This document shows positions 22,266-32,220 of a stretch of 64,000 bases of DNA, piece after piece. A program made the translations under genes and the position numbers. Below the pieces are notes generated by a model. The model was given only the letters and a program-made list of their open reading frames with translations. It made no database searches and was not told where the DNA came from. Numbering within the stretch: position 1 is the stretch's first letter; the number at the start of each line of letters is the position of its first letter. Source of the stretch: Forficula auricularia (Eukaryota; Arthropoda; Insecta; Dermaptera; Forficulidae); NCBI GenBank assembly GCA_024734495.1, contig JALMQS010000099.1, positions 67,254,483 to 67,318,482 on the forward strand, read 5' to 3'.

Positions 22266-22788
22266 TGTTATGTAATAATTCAACATATTTGCCGAATAAG
22301 TAAGTTTCAATATTAAATAGGTGTGTCATTTCGACTCCTTGCAACATTCCAACAACTGTCTTAAAAAGGCTCCCTATAATCCCTGGATCACCACATGCAC
22401 TCAAGTACATCTCAAAGACACTCCTTCTAAGCTTATGGTTTGCTGATAAGACTGAATATAATGTACTCATTGTTGGTTGTGTTGTGATATGCCTTGTCGA
22501 CATGTTTCGATGGTCAACGCAGAAGCAGTAGGCTTGCGTAATGCTTACTTTGCAGAGCTTGACCTGAACATGAGGTACTTAAGCAGGAAGTCTCGGATGA
22601 TCGAGGGAACAGATCGGATGATAAAAGACACATGCGAGGTGGTTGACATAACGATCGTAAGGCTGTCACTCGCCTTGCCGCCCTCCCATTGTAACTATTC
22701 AATTAAACCCAATGTTATAAGTATATACTACTTCTATTATTTCGCAATAAACCCTTAACTATAAACCAATCCCAAATATATTATAACA
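22266..22788 (+). mobile_element. LTR of a retrotransposon
   Basis: It begins TGTTAT and ends ATAACA, the inverted TG...CA ends expected of an LTR. A polyadenylation signal (AATAAA, about 22746) lies ~40 bp before the end. A tRNA-Lys-type primer binding site follows three bases later. Only some 200 bp downstream looks retroelement-like and no gag or pol is recognisable, so the element is truncated. The frames inside (22255-22503, 22477-22758) are LTR sequence. Confidence 0.72.
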
Positions 22789-22791
22789 TTT

Positions 22792-22803
22792 TGGCGCCCG
22801 AAC
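22792..22803 (+). promoter_or_regulatory. Primer binding site, tRNA-Lys type
   Basis: TGGCGCCCGAAC is complementary to the 3' end of tRNA-Lys, including the CCA-pairing TGG, and it sits 3 bp after the LTR end. The match stops after 12 bases. Gypsy-type and retrovirus-like elements commonly use this primer. Confidence 0.8.
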
Positions 22804-23300
22804 ATACCCAGAACACCCCCCTGAAACCCAAACCATATTACAACAATGTGTGTGAACTATATTATTCGCAACCCCTAAAACAATATTATAACACTTATAA
22901 CAACAGTTGTTTGGCAACAACACTTTCGTTCCACACAGAATTATTAGCAATACCAAATGTGCCATTGAAGGTCCTCATTCGATTGGTGACCCACCCCTGC
23001 TAACCAGCTCTTTGCAGGTTTTTTTCCAAGAATAAGTAAATAAATACCTAACCCCACAAACTGTTGTTCTCTATTGTAAAAAAAAATCGTGGGACATTCT
23101 CATTTATAGGGATTTGAAGGAGCTGATCTTGTATTTATTATGACGTGATAATAAATGCAAGCTTGCACTTTTGGTGCTTTTAACTTATCTTTTTTATCTT
23201 ATTATTGCAACTAAAACTATTCAACTCTATTTTTACTTTAAATTTATCAAAAAAAAAGGATATTAACAAGGGTATAGAAGTACAGTTTATTATTAAAAAC
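22804..23300 (+). other. Truncated LTR-element leader, then AT-rich DNA
   Basis: A leader of C- and A-rich sequence continues to about 23000. No gag-like frame longer than 70 codons exists. The rest is AT-rich with no feature seen. Confidence 0.35.
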
Positions 23301-23304
23301 GTGT

Positions 23305-23365
23305 AGGCCAGATATCAGCTCAGTGGCTAGAGCTGTTTTATATGTAACCTCGATTCTTTCTTGCT
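23305..23365 (+). repeat. tRNA-like remnant
   Basis: GCTCAGTGGCTAGAGC resembles a tRNA D-arm/box A. The following ACCTCGATTC is a decayed box B at a plausible distance. It is probably an old SINE head, not a tRNA gene. Confidence 0.35.
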
Positions 23366-24060
23366 TTCTGTATTTTTCAATCAGAAATTTTTAAGCCAGA
23401 TATTCTAAAATTTAATCATTTTTGTTTATTGAAAATATTAACATTTTGGCACTAGAATAGACATTCTCTCCTTTAGCGCTGGTAACAGATTTTAGCTACA
23501 AAGACAGACATTGATATTTTCAATTGATTCAAAACACCCGAACATAAAAGTGTCAAAAAAAATCCACTTTTCAAACATTTCTTGACACAAATAGGCAGAA
23601 AATATTTTAACATATTTTAGGCCCAGCTGCAAATAAACAAACTGAATCAAGGTTCGTTTGACTAATGCTTGTTAGTTAATGATAGACATGGGATCATAAT
23701 ATAAACCAAATAGAGGGCTGGCCAGCCGAATCGTCAAAAAATAGGTTGGCAACGGAAAATTCCCCGCAATTTAGTATTTTTATGTTTAAATTGTTTATGG
23801 ACCATGGGCTACTTAATATACAAGACCGGTAAATAGCGAAATATTTTGATTTTGAAAACTCATAAATATATTTCACTTTATAATTATAGGCCAGTGGTTC
23901 TTAACCTTTTTAAGGTGCGAGCCAAATTTGAGAAATATGTTCATATCGCGACCCCCCCCATTAAAAAAAAATTTAATTACATTTTTTGAGAAATTTTCTT
24001 CAATTTTCAATGATGACTTTTTTTTAAGTCACATATAATATTATTTTGTACCTAACAATT

Positions 24061-24405
24061 GAAATGTGGCTATATCGAAGAATTTTGAGAATCCCTTGGA
24101 CAGCCCATGTTACAAATAAAAATGTGTTGCAACGCCTAAATAAAGAAATGGAAATCATGACTACAATCAAGGCAAGAAAACTGGAATATTTGGGACACAT
24201 AATGAGAAATAAAGAACGATATGGGCTCCTTCAGCTTGTACTACAGGGGAAGGTAATGGGAAAGAGAGGACCGGGCAGAAGACGCATCTCTTGTCTTAAA
24301 AACCTAAGAACTTGGTTTGCTCCTTCCACTACGGGTCTATTTAGAGCCTCTGTAAACAAAATTATAATTGCCAGAATGATCGCCAACGTCCGGGACAGGC
24401 ACTAG
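24061..24405 (+). pseudogene. RTE reverse transcriptase, C-terminal end
   Basis: The frame has WLYRRILRIPWT, KLEYLGHIMRNKERY, then LQLVLQGKVMGKRGPGRRR and SCLKNLRTWF. This is the highly recognisable tail downstream of the reverse transcriptase domain in RTE/BovB-like elements. All catalytic parts (endonuclease, YADD region) are lost by 5' truncation. The frame is intact to its TAG, so the insertion is not very old. The ATG at 24046 lies in the target duplication and is not a real start. Confidence 0.9.
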
Positions 24406-24414
24406 AAGAAGAAG
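24061..24414 (+). mobile_element. 5'-truncated RTE-type LINE
   Basis: This 354-bp insertion ends in an AAGAAGAAG tail and is flanked by a perfect 11-bp target duplication, ACCTAACAATT (24050-24060, 24415-24425). Severe 5' truncation, a short repeat tail and a duplication of this size are what target-primed reverse transcription produces. Only the very end of the reverse transcriptase frame remains. Confidence 0.9.
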
Positions 24415-24848
24415 ACCTAACAATTTAAATAACCATAAGTACTTTTCGTTCTAATGAAAATTTAATTAAAAAGAGCATGTTATTCATATTTTCATTTTTT
24501 ATATATTAGTATTTGAATAAATCAAAATATATTTTTCAACTTATAATAATAAGTAAAATATTTGATTAATGACTCTGCGCGACCCATAGGTTATAGACTA
24601 CTTGGTTACTTCAACTAATGTATTTATTTATTCTTTTAGGCTACTTGAACAATCGGTAAGTGTTATTTTTTTAGTTAAATTTTGATTTTTCGCCTATCAA
24701 ATAGGACAAGCCGCACCAATTCCATAAAATTCTCAGTCTGTAATATTTTTCATTTTAATAATATTTTATTTTGTTAAATTCCGCAAACTTTTCTCAATAA
24801 AAATAATATAGGAAATGATTAAGATGATAGATGATTTTTATTATTTTT

Positions 24849-25585
24849 AACCGACTTCAAAAAAGGAGGAGGTTCTCTATTCGATTGAATTTTTTTTTTT
24901 TTTTTTTTTGTGCCTATGTTACCTCATATCTCCGCCAATTGTCAACCGATTTTGAAAATTTTTTTTGCATTGGGTCCAGTCTAGCTTCCGATTGGTCCCA
25001 TTTTTTTTCGATTTTTTTCATAGGTATTAGACCTTTTTTATTAGGTTTGTTTAGACCTAACCTCTTTGTTTATGAACCGATTTGGATGGTTTTTTTATCC
25101 GAAAGGGGGTGTCTTAGGGATGGTGTCATATTAATTTGGTCAAGTTCTGACGATATAATCACTATTAATAACATCACTAAAAGAGAAAAATAAAAATTTT
25201 TAAGAAAAAATAAAAACCGACTTCAAAAAATTAAATGCAACAAATATAAAAATACACTAAAAGGTATAAAATAATTATTATCTTATTTAGTTACAACTAA
25301 ACGACGAAATATTAACACGAAATTACTATTTGAAGTTGGTGCCAAACATATACCTTTTATGAATCGCACTCGACGGATCTTACTTAGTACGTTTGGCAGG
25401 TACGCTCGCTTATAGGTATAGTTTGTTTGGCACCGACTTTAAAAAGTAATTTCGTGTTAATATTTCGTCGTTTAGTTGTAACTAAATAAGATAATAATTA
25501 TTTTATACCTTTTAGTGTATTTTTATATTTGTTGCATTTAATTTTTTGAAGTCGGTTTTTATTTTTTCTTAAAAATTTTTTAGCT
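24849..25585. repeat. Repeat N, copy 2, with long hairpin
   Basis: Starts AACCGACTTCAAAAAAGGAG. The hairpin arms lie at about 25197-25345 and 25425-25580, and are very similar to those of copy 1. The frame 24831-25193 is shared by all copies and reflects the repeat, not a protein. Confidence 0.85.
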
Positions 25586-25587
25586 CG

Positions 25588-26200
25588 AAGTGTTAGTTAG
25601 AAGGATATTCGCCGGACTTGGATGGGAGATGATCTTAAGAGATTAGAATCTCTCTTGGCGGCGTAAAGCCAGAAAAATGCTTTTTTTAAATACTAATTTG
25701 CCAGAGGCAGTTGAAAATATACTTTAAATAAAATAATGGCACAAAGCCCGCAGAAACATGCTTTAAATAAAATATTGGCAAGGTCCGCATTTATTGCCTT
25801 TTTATTACAGAACGTGTATACTTCTTCCCTTCATGACATAGAAACAAACAGTCTCTTTACCAAATCGTTCCCAGGTAATCAATCACCTCGGAGAGTTGTC
25901 CCATTCAATGAGCTTCAACAACTGAATAACAACTGATAACTGACTCTCCGTCGAGGGGCTAGCTGCCTTTATAAACCTCGCTGTCCTAATTAGCAATTAA
26001 ACTGATTGGTTAATTATTCGCGGTTTTTAGGATGACCCAAGCATAAATGTTCGCGCGCTGCGTGTGATTATAAAAGGGGCGTGTCCTCGCTGCTCATCCG
26101 TCAGTCGATCGAAAGATCCTGACGGGTAAACAGCAAGCAAGCGCCTTTCTCAAGGCGAAAATAAATCTGGGTAGAGAATAAAATCCTACAATAATTAATA
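25588..26200 (+). promoter_or_regulatory. LTR- or promoter-like block with TATA and initiator
   Basis: TATAAAAGGGG at 26069 is followed 34 bp later by TCAGTC at 26101, the arthropod initiator consensus; AATAAA lies at 26160. Promoter, initiator and poly(A) signal within 100 bp suggest the U3-R-U5 order of an LTR. I could not prove TG...CA ends or a target duplication. The frame 25736-25936 (66 codons) upstream of the TATA box is not recognised. It could alternatively be a real host promoter. Confidence 0.45.
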
Positions 26201-26204
26201 CTAA

Positions 26205-26400
26205 AAAGTAGAAAAATAAATTATATTTTAAAAAAACTAAAAAACAACCTTCCAAAAAGTACAAAATAATGTAATAATCAAAAATCTTGGTGTACTTTGT
26301 CGAAATTAATTAAAAGTACATGTTTCTGCGCCCCACCTTTTTTGATTATTAAATTATTTTGCACATTTTAGAAGGGTGTTTTTTAGTTATTTTTACAACA
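26205..26400. repeat. Imperfect inverted repeat
   Basis: AAAAACTAAAAAACAACCTT and the facing AAGGGTGTTTTTTAGTTATT form arms of about 65 bp around a short loop. Probably a decayed MITE. Confidence 0.6.
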
Positions 26401-26937
26401 CATTAGGTATATTGAATCTGAGAGAATATTTATTTTTAAATATCCTTGGTTAGTTTATTTTTTAAAATTTCCTTTGGGAATCCATTATCTGTATCAGTGC
26501 CATAAATAAAAGCACCTTTCGATTCATAAATAATTTCTCCCACTACCTTAATCTTATCTATCCTTTATCTAAACTTATGGTGCATCGAAGAGAAAAGATT
26601 TATCTCAATTATTTTTTTCTCAGCAGTTTTTTTTTTTTAAGTTTTTTATTTATATCCTAAAACCACTTTCGCCACCCTCTCTTTCAACATTCAACGATAT
26701 ATTTAGAGATTAATGATGTAGGTGATTTAATGAGTAAGAAGATTGAAGTTGAAAAATAATGAGATAATGATCATATTTTCGGAATAAATGTAGAAATCGT
26801 ATTTAATGTATTTTGGCAGTTGAAGAATATTAGAGCTTACATCTGACGGCCTTGATGTATTAATAATATGTATATAATTTTGATTTTCAATTTCATTCAA
26901 TTTCATGATACGATTTATATTTATTAAAAAAGCATAT

Positions 26938-26992
26938 TATAAAGAGAAACAAAGAGGTTATCATCTGCTTGATGAAAATAAACATAGACATA
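26938..26992 (+). mobile_element. Diverged fragment of the 63.4-kb foldback element
   Basis: AAAGAGAAACAAAGAGGTTA and CTGCTTGATGAAAATAAACA match 63414-63475 with scattered changes. Confidence 0.65.
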
Positions 26993-26998
26993 ATAATA

Positions 26999-27068
26999 TT
27001 AGGTTGTTCGAAAAGTTTTGTCTATTTTAATGTTATGTGTTTATGTAGCTCCATATCTCAATAAATAT
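26999..27068 (+). mobile_element. Mariner end fragment
   Basis: TTAGGTTGTTCGAAAAGTTT resembles the outer end of mariner elements of the irritans/mellifera type. Only the first ~70 bp remain; the LINE at 27069 follows directly. Confidence 0.5.
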
Positions 27069-27556
27069 ATTTTTTTTTAATGCAATCGAATGCAAGAAGG
27101 GGTGCACCAGTAAAGATGCAGCTCCTATGGATCTCGATAGACCCTTGCATTACCGAAGAGAAGGGAAAGTTGATTAAGTGAGAGGGTGTAGACGTAGGTG
27201 TCTATGCACCCCGGTTTTGAAGGTTTGAAGATTATAGGTGCTGGGAAAGATGGAGGCTGGGAGAGAGTTCCAGTTCCTTGAAGTCATGGGGATATATGTA
27301 TTGGCGAATGAAGTGGTCCGGCACTTTTCTAATTTGACCACGAAAGAGTTGGGAGTCGGCATAACGCGTGCTACGAGCAAAGCATGCTTTGGGGGGGAAT
27401 TATTGATTTTATCTCATCAGAGCACCTGCCGTGATAGTATCTATAGAAAAGGGAAAGGGCAGAGACATTTCTTCGATGAGCCAGCGCGTCGAGGGAGTCG
27501 GTGAGGGTAGAATCGTCGTTTGTTGAGTTTGATCCAATGGCAAGAATTTTCATTTC
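27069..27556 (-). mobile_element. 5'-truncated non-LTR retrotransposon
   Basis: Minus-strand element ending in an A-run (T run at about 27070-27078 on the plus strand). It holds the end of a reverse transcriptase in two frames. I could not match a target duplication. Confidence 0.75.
27174..27553 (-). pseudogene. Jockey/CR1-type reverse transcriptase, C-terminal relic
   Basis: The first frame (27553-27371) reads DSLDALAHRRNVSALSLFY and RYYHGRCSDEIKSIIPP. The second frame (27380-27174) reads SFANTYIPMTSRNWNSLPAS and FKTGVHRHLRLHP. Joined, they form the conserved region downstream of the reverse transcriptase domain in jockey- and CR1-like LINEs. A frameshift near 27375 separates them. The catalytic and endonuclease domains are missing. 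The plus-strand frame 27238-27504 is its shadow. Confidence 0.88.
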
Positions 27557-27904
27557 TTGACACCCTCCCCTTCCCCTTGTGGGTGTTTTTGGCGGAATTT
27601 TTTTAAATAAATGTTTTCAGAAATCCTTTCTACGTACTTGTTGGCTTCCATGCAATAAAGGCTCTAAAGTCTTCTATCAACGACTGGACTCGCCTAGCTC
27701 TTACGCAGCTTTCATTCTTCTGCGCCCTATATGTTGCCTAAATACAGGCGCACCAACTTCATAAATCGGGTCTATTTTTTTGAGAATTTTATTAGTACAG
27801 TTATTTATTTATATTTTATTAAGAAACTTTTTAAAATTTGAAATAGAAAATACTAGTTAGGTTTCATAAAAATAAAAGATAAGATGCACTACTCTATATT
27901 ATAC

Positions 27905-28257
27905 AGGGTGAGGCATAAAGATCTGTCACATTTTGAAGGGGTATAAAAAATGAAAAAAATTTATGAAAATTCTAGCTCTTTCGACCAAACTCAACCAAAT
28001 TTTGTATACATTTTCTGTGGGAGCCCAAAAGGGTAGAAATATAAAAACCAAACAAATTTTGTATACATAGTTTGGTCGAAATGGATAGAATTTTCATTTT
28101 TGACCCCACCCCATTTTTTTTTGATAATGTTTAAAACACATTAAAAAAATATATATATTTTATGTTCTTTTCAAAAATATATTAAGTTTTTTTCTAGTTA
28201 AATTTGTTCATTTTTTATACCTCTTCAAAATGTGGTAGATCTTTATGCCCCACCCTG
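27905..28257. mobile_element. Repeat T, copy 2
   Basis: The ends are CAGGGTGAGGCATAAAGATC and its inverse, flanked by TA (27903-27904, 28258-28259). The right arm matches 6297-6435 closely. The left arm is shortened just after TGAAAAAAATT. The interior holds a GTATACATAATC unit and a partial inverted one. Confidence 0.88.
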
Positions 28258-28403
28258 TATATGTTTCGGGGTATAAGCCCACCAGCTTCCTCTGTGAACA
28301 TAATTAGTAGAGATTGTGGTGTTGGTGCAAGGTGAAACATCTTTAATAAAGATAAGAGTAAATAAATATTATATCTAATATTTATTTACTATCTGATTAC
28401 ATA

Positions 28404-28942
28404 CAGGGTATGGTCAAGTATTGTAATCGTGCATGAAAAAAGTGGTTTTTTCCTTCTTTTCTTTTAAATATCTCAGAAACGGCTGAAACTACTTTGATTA
28501 AAAAAATTGTGCGAAACCATGGCATTTCGCTCTACAAAAAAGCTCTAATAAGTAAACATCGAAAAAATTATATTTTTCGAGATAATAATTGTTTTGTCAA
28601 AATGTCTGTTAGTTTGTCTGGTTGTCTGTGCGTTTCCAAATTTTTGTGAACGAGCTAGCTCAAAAATTAGTGGGAATATCGAAACCAAATTTCACACGTA
28701 GTTTTGGTCCATTGAGATTAAGAGCTGATTAGATTTTGGTGCATATCGACCCAAAATTAAGGGGGGGGGTAAAAATAAAAAATCTCAGCGCAAATTTTGT
28801 ATACATAATCAGTGGGACACCAGAAGTATAAAAATGCAAAAACTAACCCCCTCCCCTACATGATTATAAATAATTTTAGGGGCCAGGTTGTATGGTAAAG
28901 TCAAGTGGATGGCCATATCAGAACACGTCAGCTTATACTATA
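28404..28942 (+). repeat. Repeat M, copy 2
   Basis: It starts ACAGGGTATGGTCAAGTATT and ends GGATGGCCATATCAGAACAC plus GTCAGCTTATA. Shorter than copy 1: only one GTATACATAATC unit remains in the second half. Confidence 0.85.
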
Positions 28943-28948
28943 TAGAAT

Positions 28949-29610
28949 AGTCCAGATTAATTTGTAACAACGCTGACGTAATGCTGCCGACAGGGAGCGC
29001 CGTCGGTATATTTGCGGCAAATTTGAAATATAATCGTGAGGACTCGAATTTTGAAATGAAACACTCCAATTGATTTTAAATTAAGAAACATTAAATATAT
29101 TGATAATTATTCCTCCTCACCGCCCCCCTTACCGCTCAAAAATTAAATATTCAATTTGCTTTTCTTTGCGCACAGAGAGAGCGCACGCCAGAGTTTCTCA
29201 TGGCAATACTGGATGGAGCAGCCTGTCATACAAACAACACCTGATCTCTTTTAAATATTTGGAGCCTTATATCGATTATCGATCCCAAATTTAAAAAAAA
29301 TGATATAATATAATTCTCCTCCTCACACGATCCCACTTATTTAAATAAATCTACATATTTCCACACAAAAAATATCACAATGCTATAGATTATAGAAATA
29401 AGAAATACTCCCAGATTTATATCTAGATTCTCATTTCTGTAGCTGTGTCAGGAGGAAAATGAGGCGAAACTTTTAAGAGAGTATGTATTTTCGGGAGTTT
29501 ACAGGTATACATTTGGAGTGTGGTTTTTTAAGAGGAATACAATTTTTGGAGCGAGACGCTGCCCGCCAGGGCATCAGCCTTTGGCACGCCCTCGAAGCTC
29601 TTTTATTAAC
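28949..29610 (+). mobile_element. Repeat H, copy 1 (Helitron-like)
   Basis: It starts AGATTAATTTGTAACAACGC and shares the block AATTTTGAAATGAAACACTC, the ATTATTCCTCC stretch and GGTATACATTTGGAGTGTGG with 46163-46805. It ends in GAGACGCTGCCCGCCAGGGC and a broken hairpin, where copy 2 has a clear GCGTGCC/GGCACGC hairpin. That hairpin also ends the 12.77-kb Helitron. The frame 29100-29294 lies in it and is not recognised. Confidence 0.65.
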
Positions 29611-30355
29611 AAATACATATTAAATAATTTATAAGAGACATACAAAATGTGAAATAACCCACTATATTAGGAAAAACCAGAAGCCGGTTAGAAAATAGCT
29701 GCTCATTTATTCTTGTGAAAACTTATTGATATTTTTGTTAAGTCACTTTATTATATTTTCGACTGATAATAATAACCCTGCGTAAAAGAACAAAGCCTCT
29801 TTTTGTTGGTTCCCATAATAACCCTCAAGTCTTATTAAAGAAAGAGGAGGTATTGGAGTGATCTGAATGGTTTGCTGGTTTTATTGAGTGGCTCGGGTGC
29901 TCATCATCTGCACCAGTGGCTGCGTCTCCTCGTCCCAGGGTCTGTCTGTCTGTTCGTCGCTACTGTTTGATATTCGGCCACGGAGCCGTCTTCTTCGTCT
30001 TCTTCCTTTCCTTTTCACTTCACGCCGCTAGAATGCTCAAAAGAAAGGTGCAAAAAAAAGAGAGGGCTGAACGAGAGTGATCGAGGAGGTGAGAAGGACG
30101 GGGAACGAGACTTAAGCCAAGGACCATTTGTCTCTTGTCTGGAGAAAAGACGGGAGAAATTCAAGAAGTCGAAGACCACCCTTTCTAGTTTAATATGAAA
30201 GCAATATCAATTTGTCCAACCGCTTTTATTTGAAAGGACATTTCTTTTCCAGTCGATAAATTTGTTTCAGTTACAAAGATAGGTTATCTACCTAGGAGAA
30301 AAGACAATCTCTCACTTTCTCTAGCTGTATACGAACAATGATTGAATTTTATAGC
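29611..30355. other. Single-copy-looking, less AT-rich block
   Basis: Between about 29885 and 30180 the composition is markedly less AT-rich, with TCTTCGTCTTCTTCC and a purine-rich segment. No frame of useful length crosses it. It has no other copy here; a host regulatory or untranslated segment is possible, but nothing proves it. Confidence 0.3.
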
Positions 30356-30358
30356 TTA

Positions 30359-31398
30359 CTAGCTTCAAGGCCCGCCGAAGGCTGGCGCATGCTAGCCAAG
30401 GGGCTTCGCCCCCTGGACCCCCACGTGGCTGCTTTATTGATGTTTTATTAGTTACAGGGAATAAATATAAATGTTTTATTATAAAGTCTTAAATAGATAT
30501 AATTTGAGATTCTATTTAACTGCAATATACACTCATAACAAATAAGATGAAACAAATATTTAAAATGTATTAAAAATCCACTTGTTATCATTAAGGGGAA
30601 AATAAAAAAAGTTATATTATATGTAGCTATTATTATAGATAAGAAGACTTAAAAATTACATTTATTATTCATTTTGCTAGACACAAAAGTATATACAATA
30701 CAATCTATTTATAAAAAATTCTCTTATTCTCAAGCTTGAGTTGTTTATCAAAAAAGAATTTAGTTTTATTGATTTTAAGTCGATTCTTCCACGTTTTCAG
30801 TAGATCTTGCCATCAATAGTCAAAACATCAAAAATGGAATGCAATAAGGTTATTCCTCTAGTATTAGATAAGATTCGATCGTTATTTTTTATTTTAAGTC
30901 GATTCCTCCATGTCTTCACCAATGGCTACCAATAAAAACCGAAAAGTCAAAAATCGAATGTAGAATGGTTATTCCTCGACTGTTAAATGAGAATCGATCA
31001 TTATTTTTGAATTAAAGTCAACATGAACTGCAAATTGCAAGTGATATCTGATTAATAATAAAGAAATAAACATATTAATATTTCAAATGAATTTGCATAA
31101 AGTTTAGCAACGATCCGTTGCAGTTTATTTTTTTATACAAACAGGGCCGCCAACAATTGTTTCTTTTTTTGCTCGTTTAGTTCTTTTATTGCCTGACAAG
31201 TTATATTGGCTAACCTGATTTTTTTTTTAGTTTTTCCCGAATTTTCCAATTTTCCGAGCAACTTTTCTAATTTTTTTTTACATATTAACCTGAATTGGAC
31301 TATTAAGAACATTTTTTTAAAAAAATTAGCCAAATCGGTCCAGGCATTTCAGAGATCCGCGCTTACAAAGAAACAGAAATTCATTTTTATTATATAGA
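30359..31398 (-). mobile_element. Non-autonomous Helitron
   Basis: On the minus strand it begins TCTATATAATAAAAATGAAT at 31398 after an A, with GGACCGATTTGGCTAATTTT just inside. It ends in a GCC-rich hairpin and GAAGCTAG at 30359, followed by T. Both boundaries obey the A|T insertion rule. It is 1040 bp long. Near 31068-31130 it carries the last 60 bp of repeat P. The frames 31133-31333 and 31206-31397 lie in its 5' part and are not genes. Confidence 0.85.
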
Positions 31399-31459
31399 TA
31401 ATTTATCATTATTTTATATATGTAGGAGATTATTTGGATGAATTTTCTTAGTTTCTGTT

Positions 31460-31917
31460 TGGGATCATGTGTTTGCCAACTGTCTGTCTAGGCCTCTACC
31501 CTTGTAGGCTGGGTGGCCGCATTCTTTCTTTTTGAGCGAGCTATTGTGTCCCGTTAAAAAGCCCAGCTGAGGGCTTTCTGGCACAAATACTCTAATACAA
31601 TGACAACTTGGGTCCATGTCGGCTGACAGTGCAAGCCCACCCCACTCGTATGCATGTGTGAATGTGAATTGACAACGGCTGGAAGCCAGTTGAAAGCGAG
31701 TGCCGCTTAAGATGACATGCTTGTCGATGTGTTAGTATGCAGTTGATAGCAGTTGTACGATGATAGTGTTAAGATGATGTGTTTAAAGATGTTTTCACGA
31801 TGACCCCCTAGACACGAATATGTATAACCCCCTTTTTGTAAATAAATATATATTAAATCATAAATACGTGTGTTATGAACCCCTATGAGCCAAGGGGGCG
31901 AAACCCCTCCCCCTACA
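31460..31917 (+). repeat. LTR-like block, shared with 925-1056
   Basis: The end (31787-31917) matches the first kilobase block, including CGAATATGTATAACCCCC, an AATAAA signal and CCCCTATGAGCCAAGG. The upstream 300 bp are less AT-rich and could be U3. The TGTGTTTGCC start near 31469 is a possible LTR start. No primer binding site was recognised. Confidence 0.5.
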
Positions 31918-32220
31918 TATATGTATAGTTTTATCCGAGTTGTTGTGGAATAGTTTTGTCAGGAGAGTTGAATTCATCTCTTCAAGGTTTGGACATGAAT
32001 GCGGGCACTGAATTTTGGGGTGGCTGGGGCAAAAGTGCTGGGACCAAAATTATTATCGCGGTCAAAATTATTGTAATTAAAAGATTATTTTATTTTTCCT
32101 GCACTGTTAAAAATTTCTTATATAATTTACATAGATATTCATTATTAAAAGAGATTTCCGCCTATAATTTAGCCTATCGTGAACACAATTTAAAAATAAA
32201 TGTATTGTTTTATTGAAAAA
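31918..32220. other. Border of the satellite array
   Basis: Unique DNA with an 86-codon frame (31956-32216) that I do not recognise; its second half is AT-rich and merges into the array. Confidence 0.35.

Larger units (their letters stand above)
23892..24605 (+). mobile_element. hAT remnant hosting an RTE tail
   Basis: CAGTGGTTCTTAACCTTTTT at 23892 is a common hAT end, followed by the usual '...GCGACCCCCCCC' stretch. The right end near 24575-24602 (GCGCGACCCATAGG) is a decayed inverse. No 8-bp duplication could be matched. It is split by an 11-bp-flanked RTE insertion. Confidence 0.65.

Noticed and set aside
24645..24665. 16-bp micro-exon between TTTTAG and GTAAGT
   Set aside because: The borders look like splice sites, but such matches occur by chance in AT-rich DNA, and there is no reading frame or duplicate to support it.
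27238..27504. Plus-strand frame of 88 codons
   Set aside because: Shadow of the minus-strand reverse transcriptase relic.
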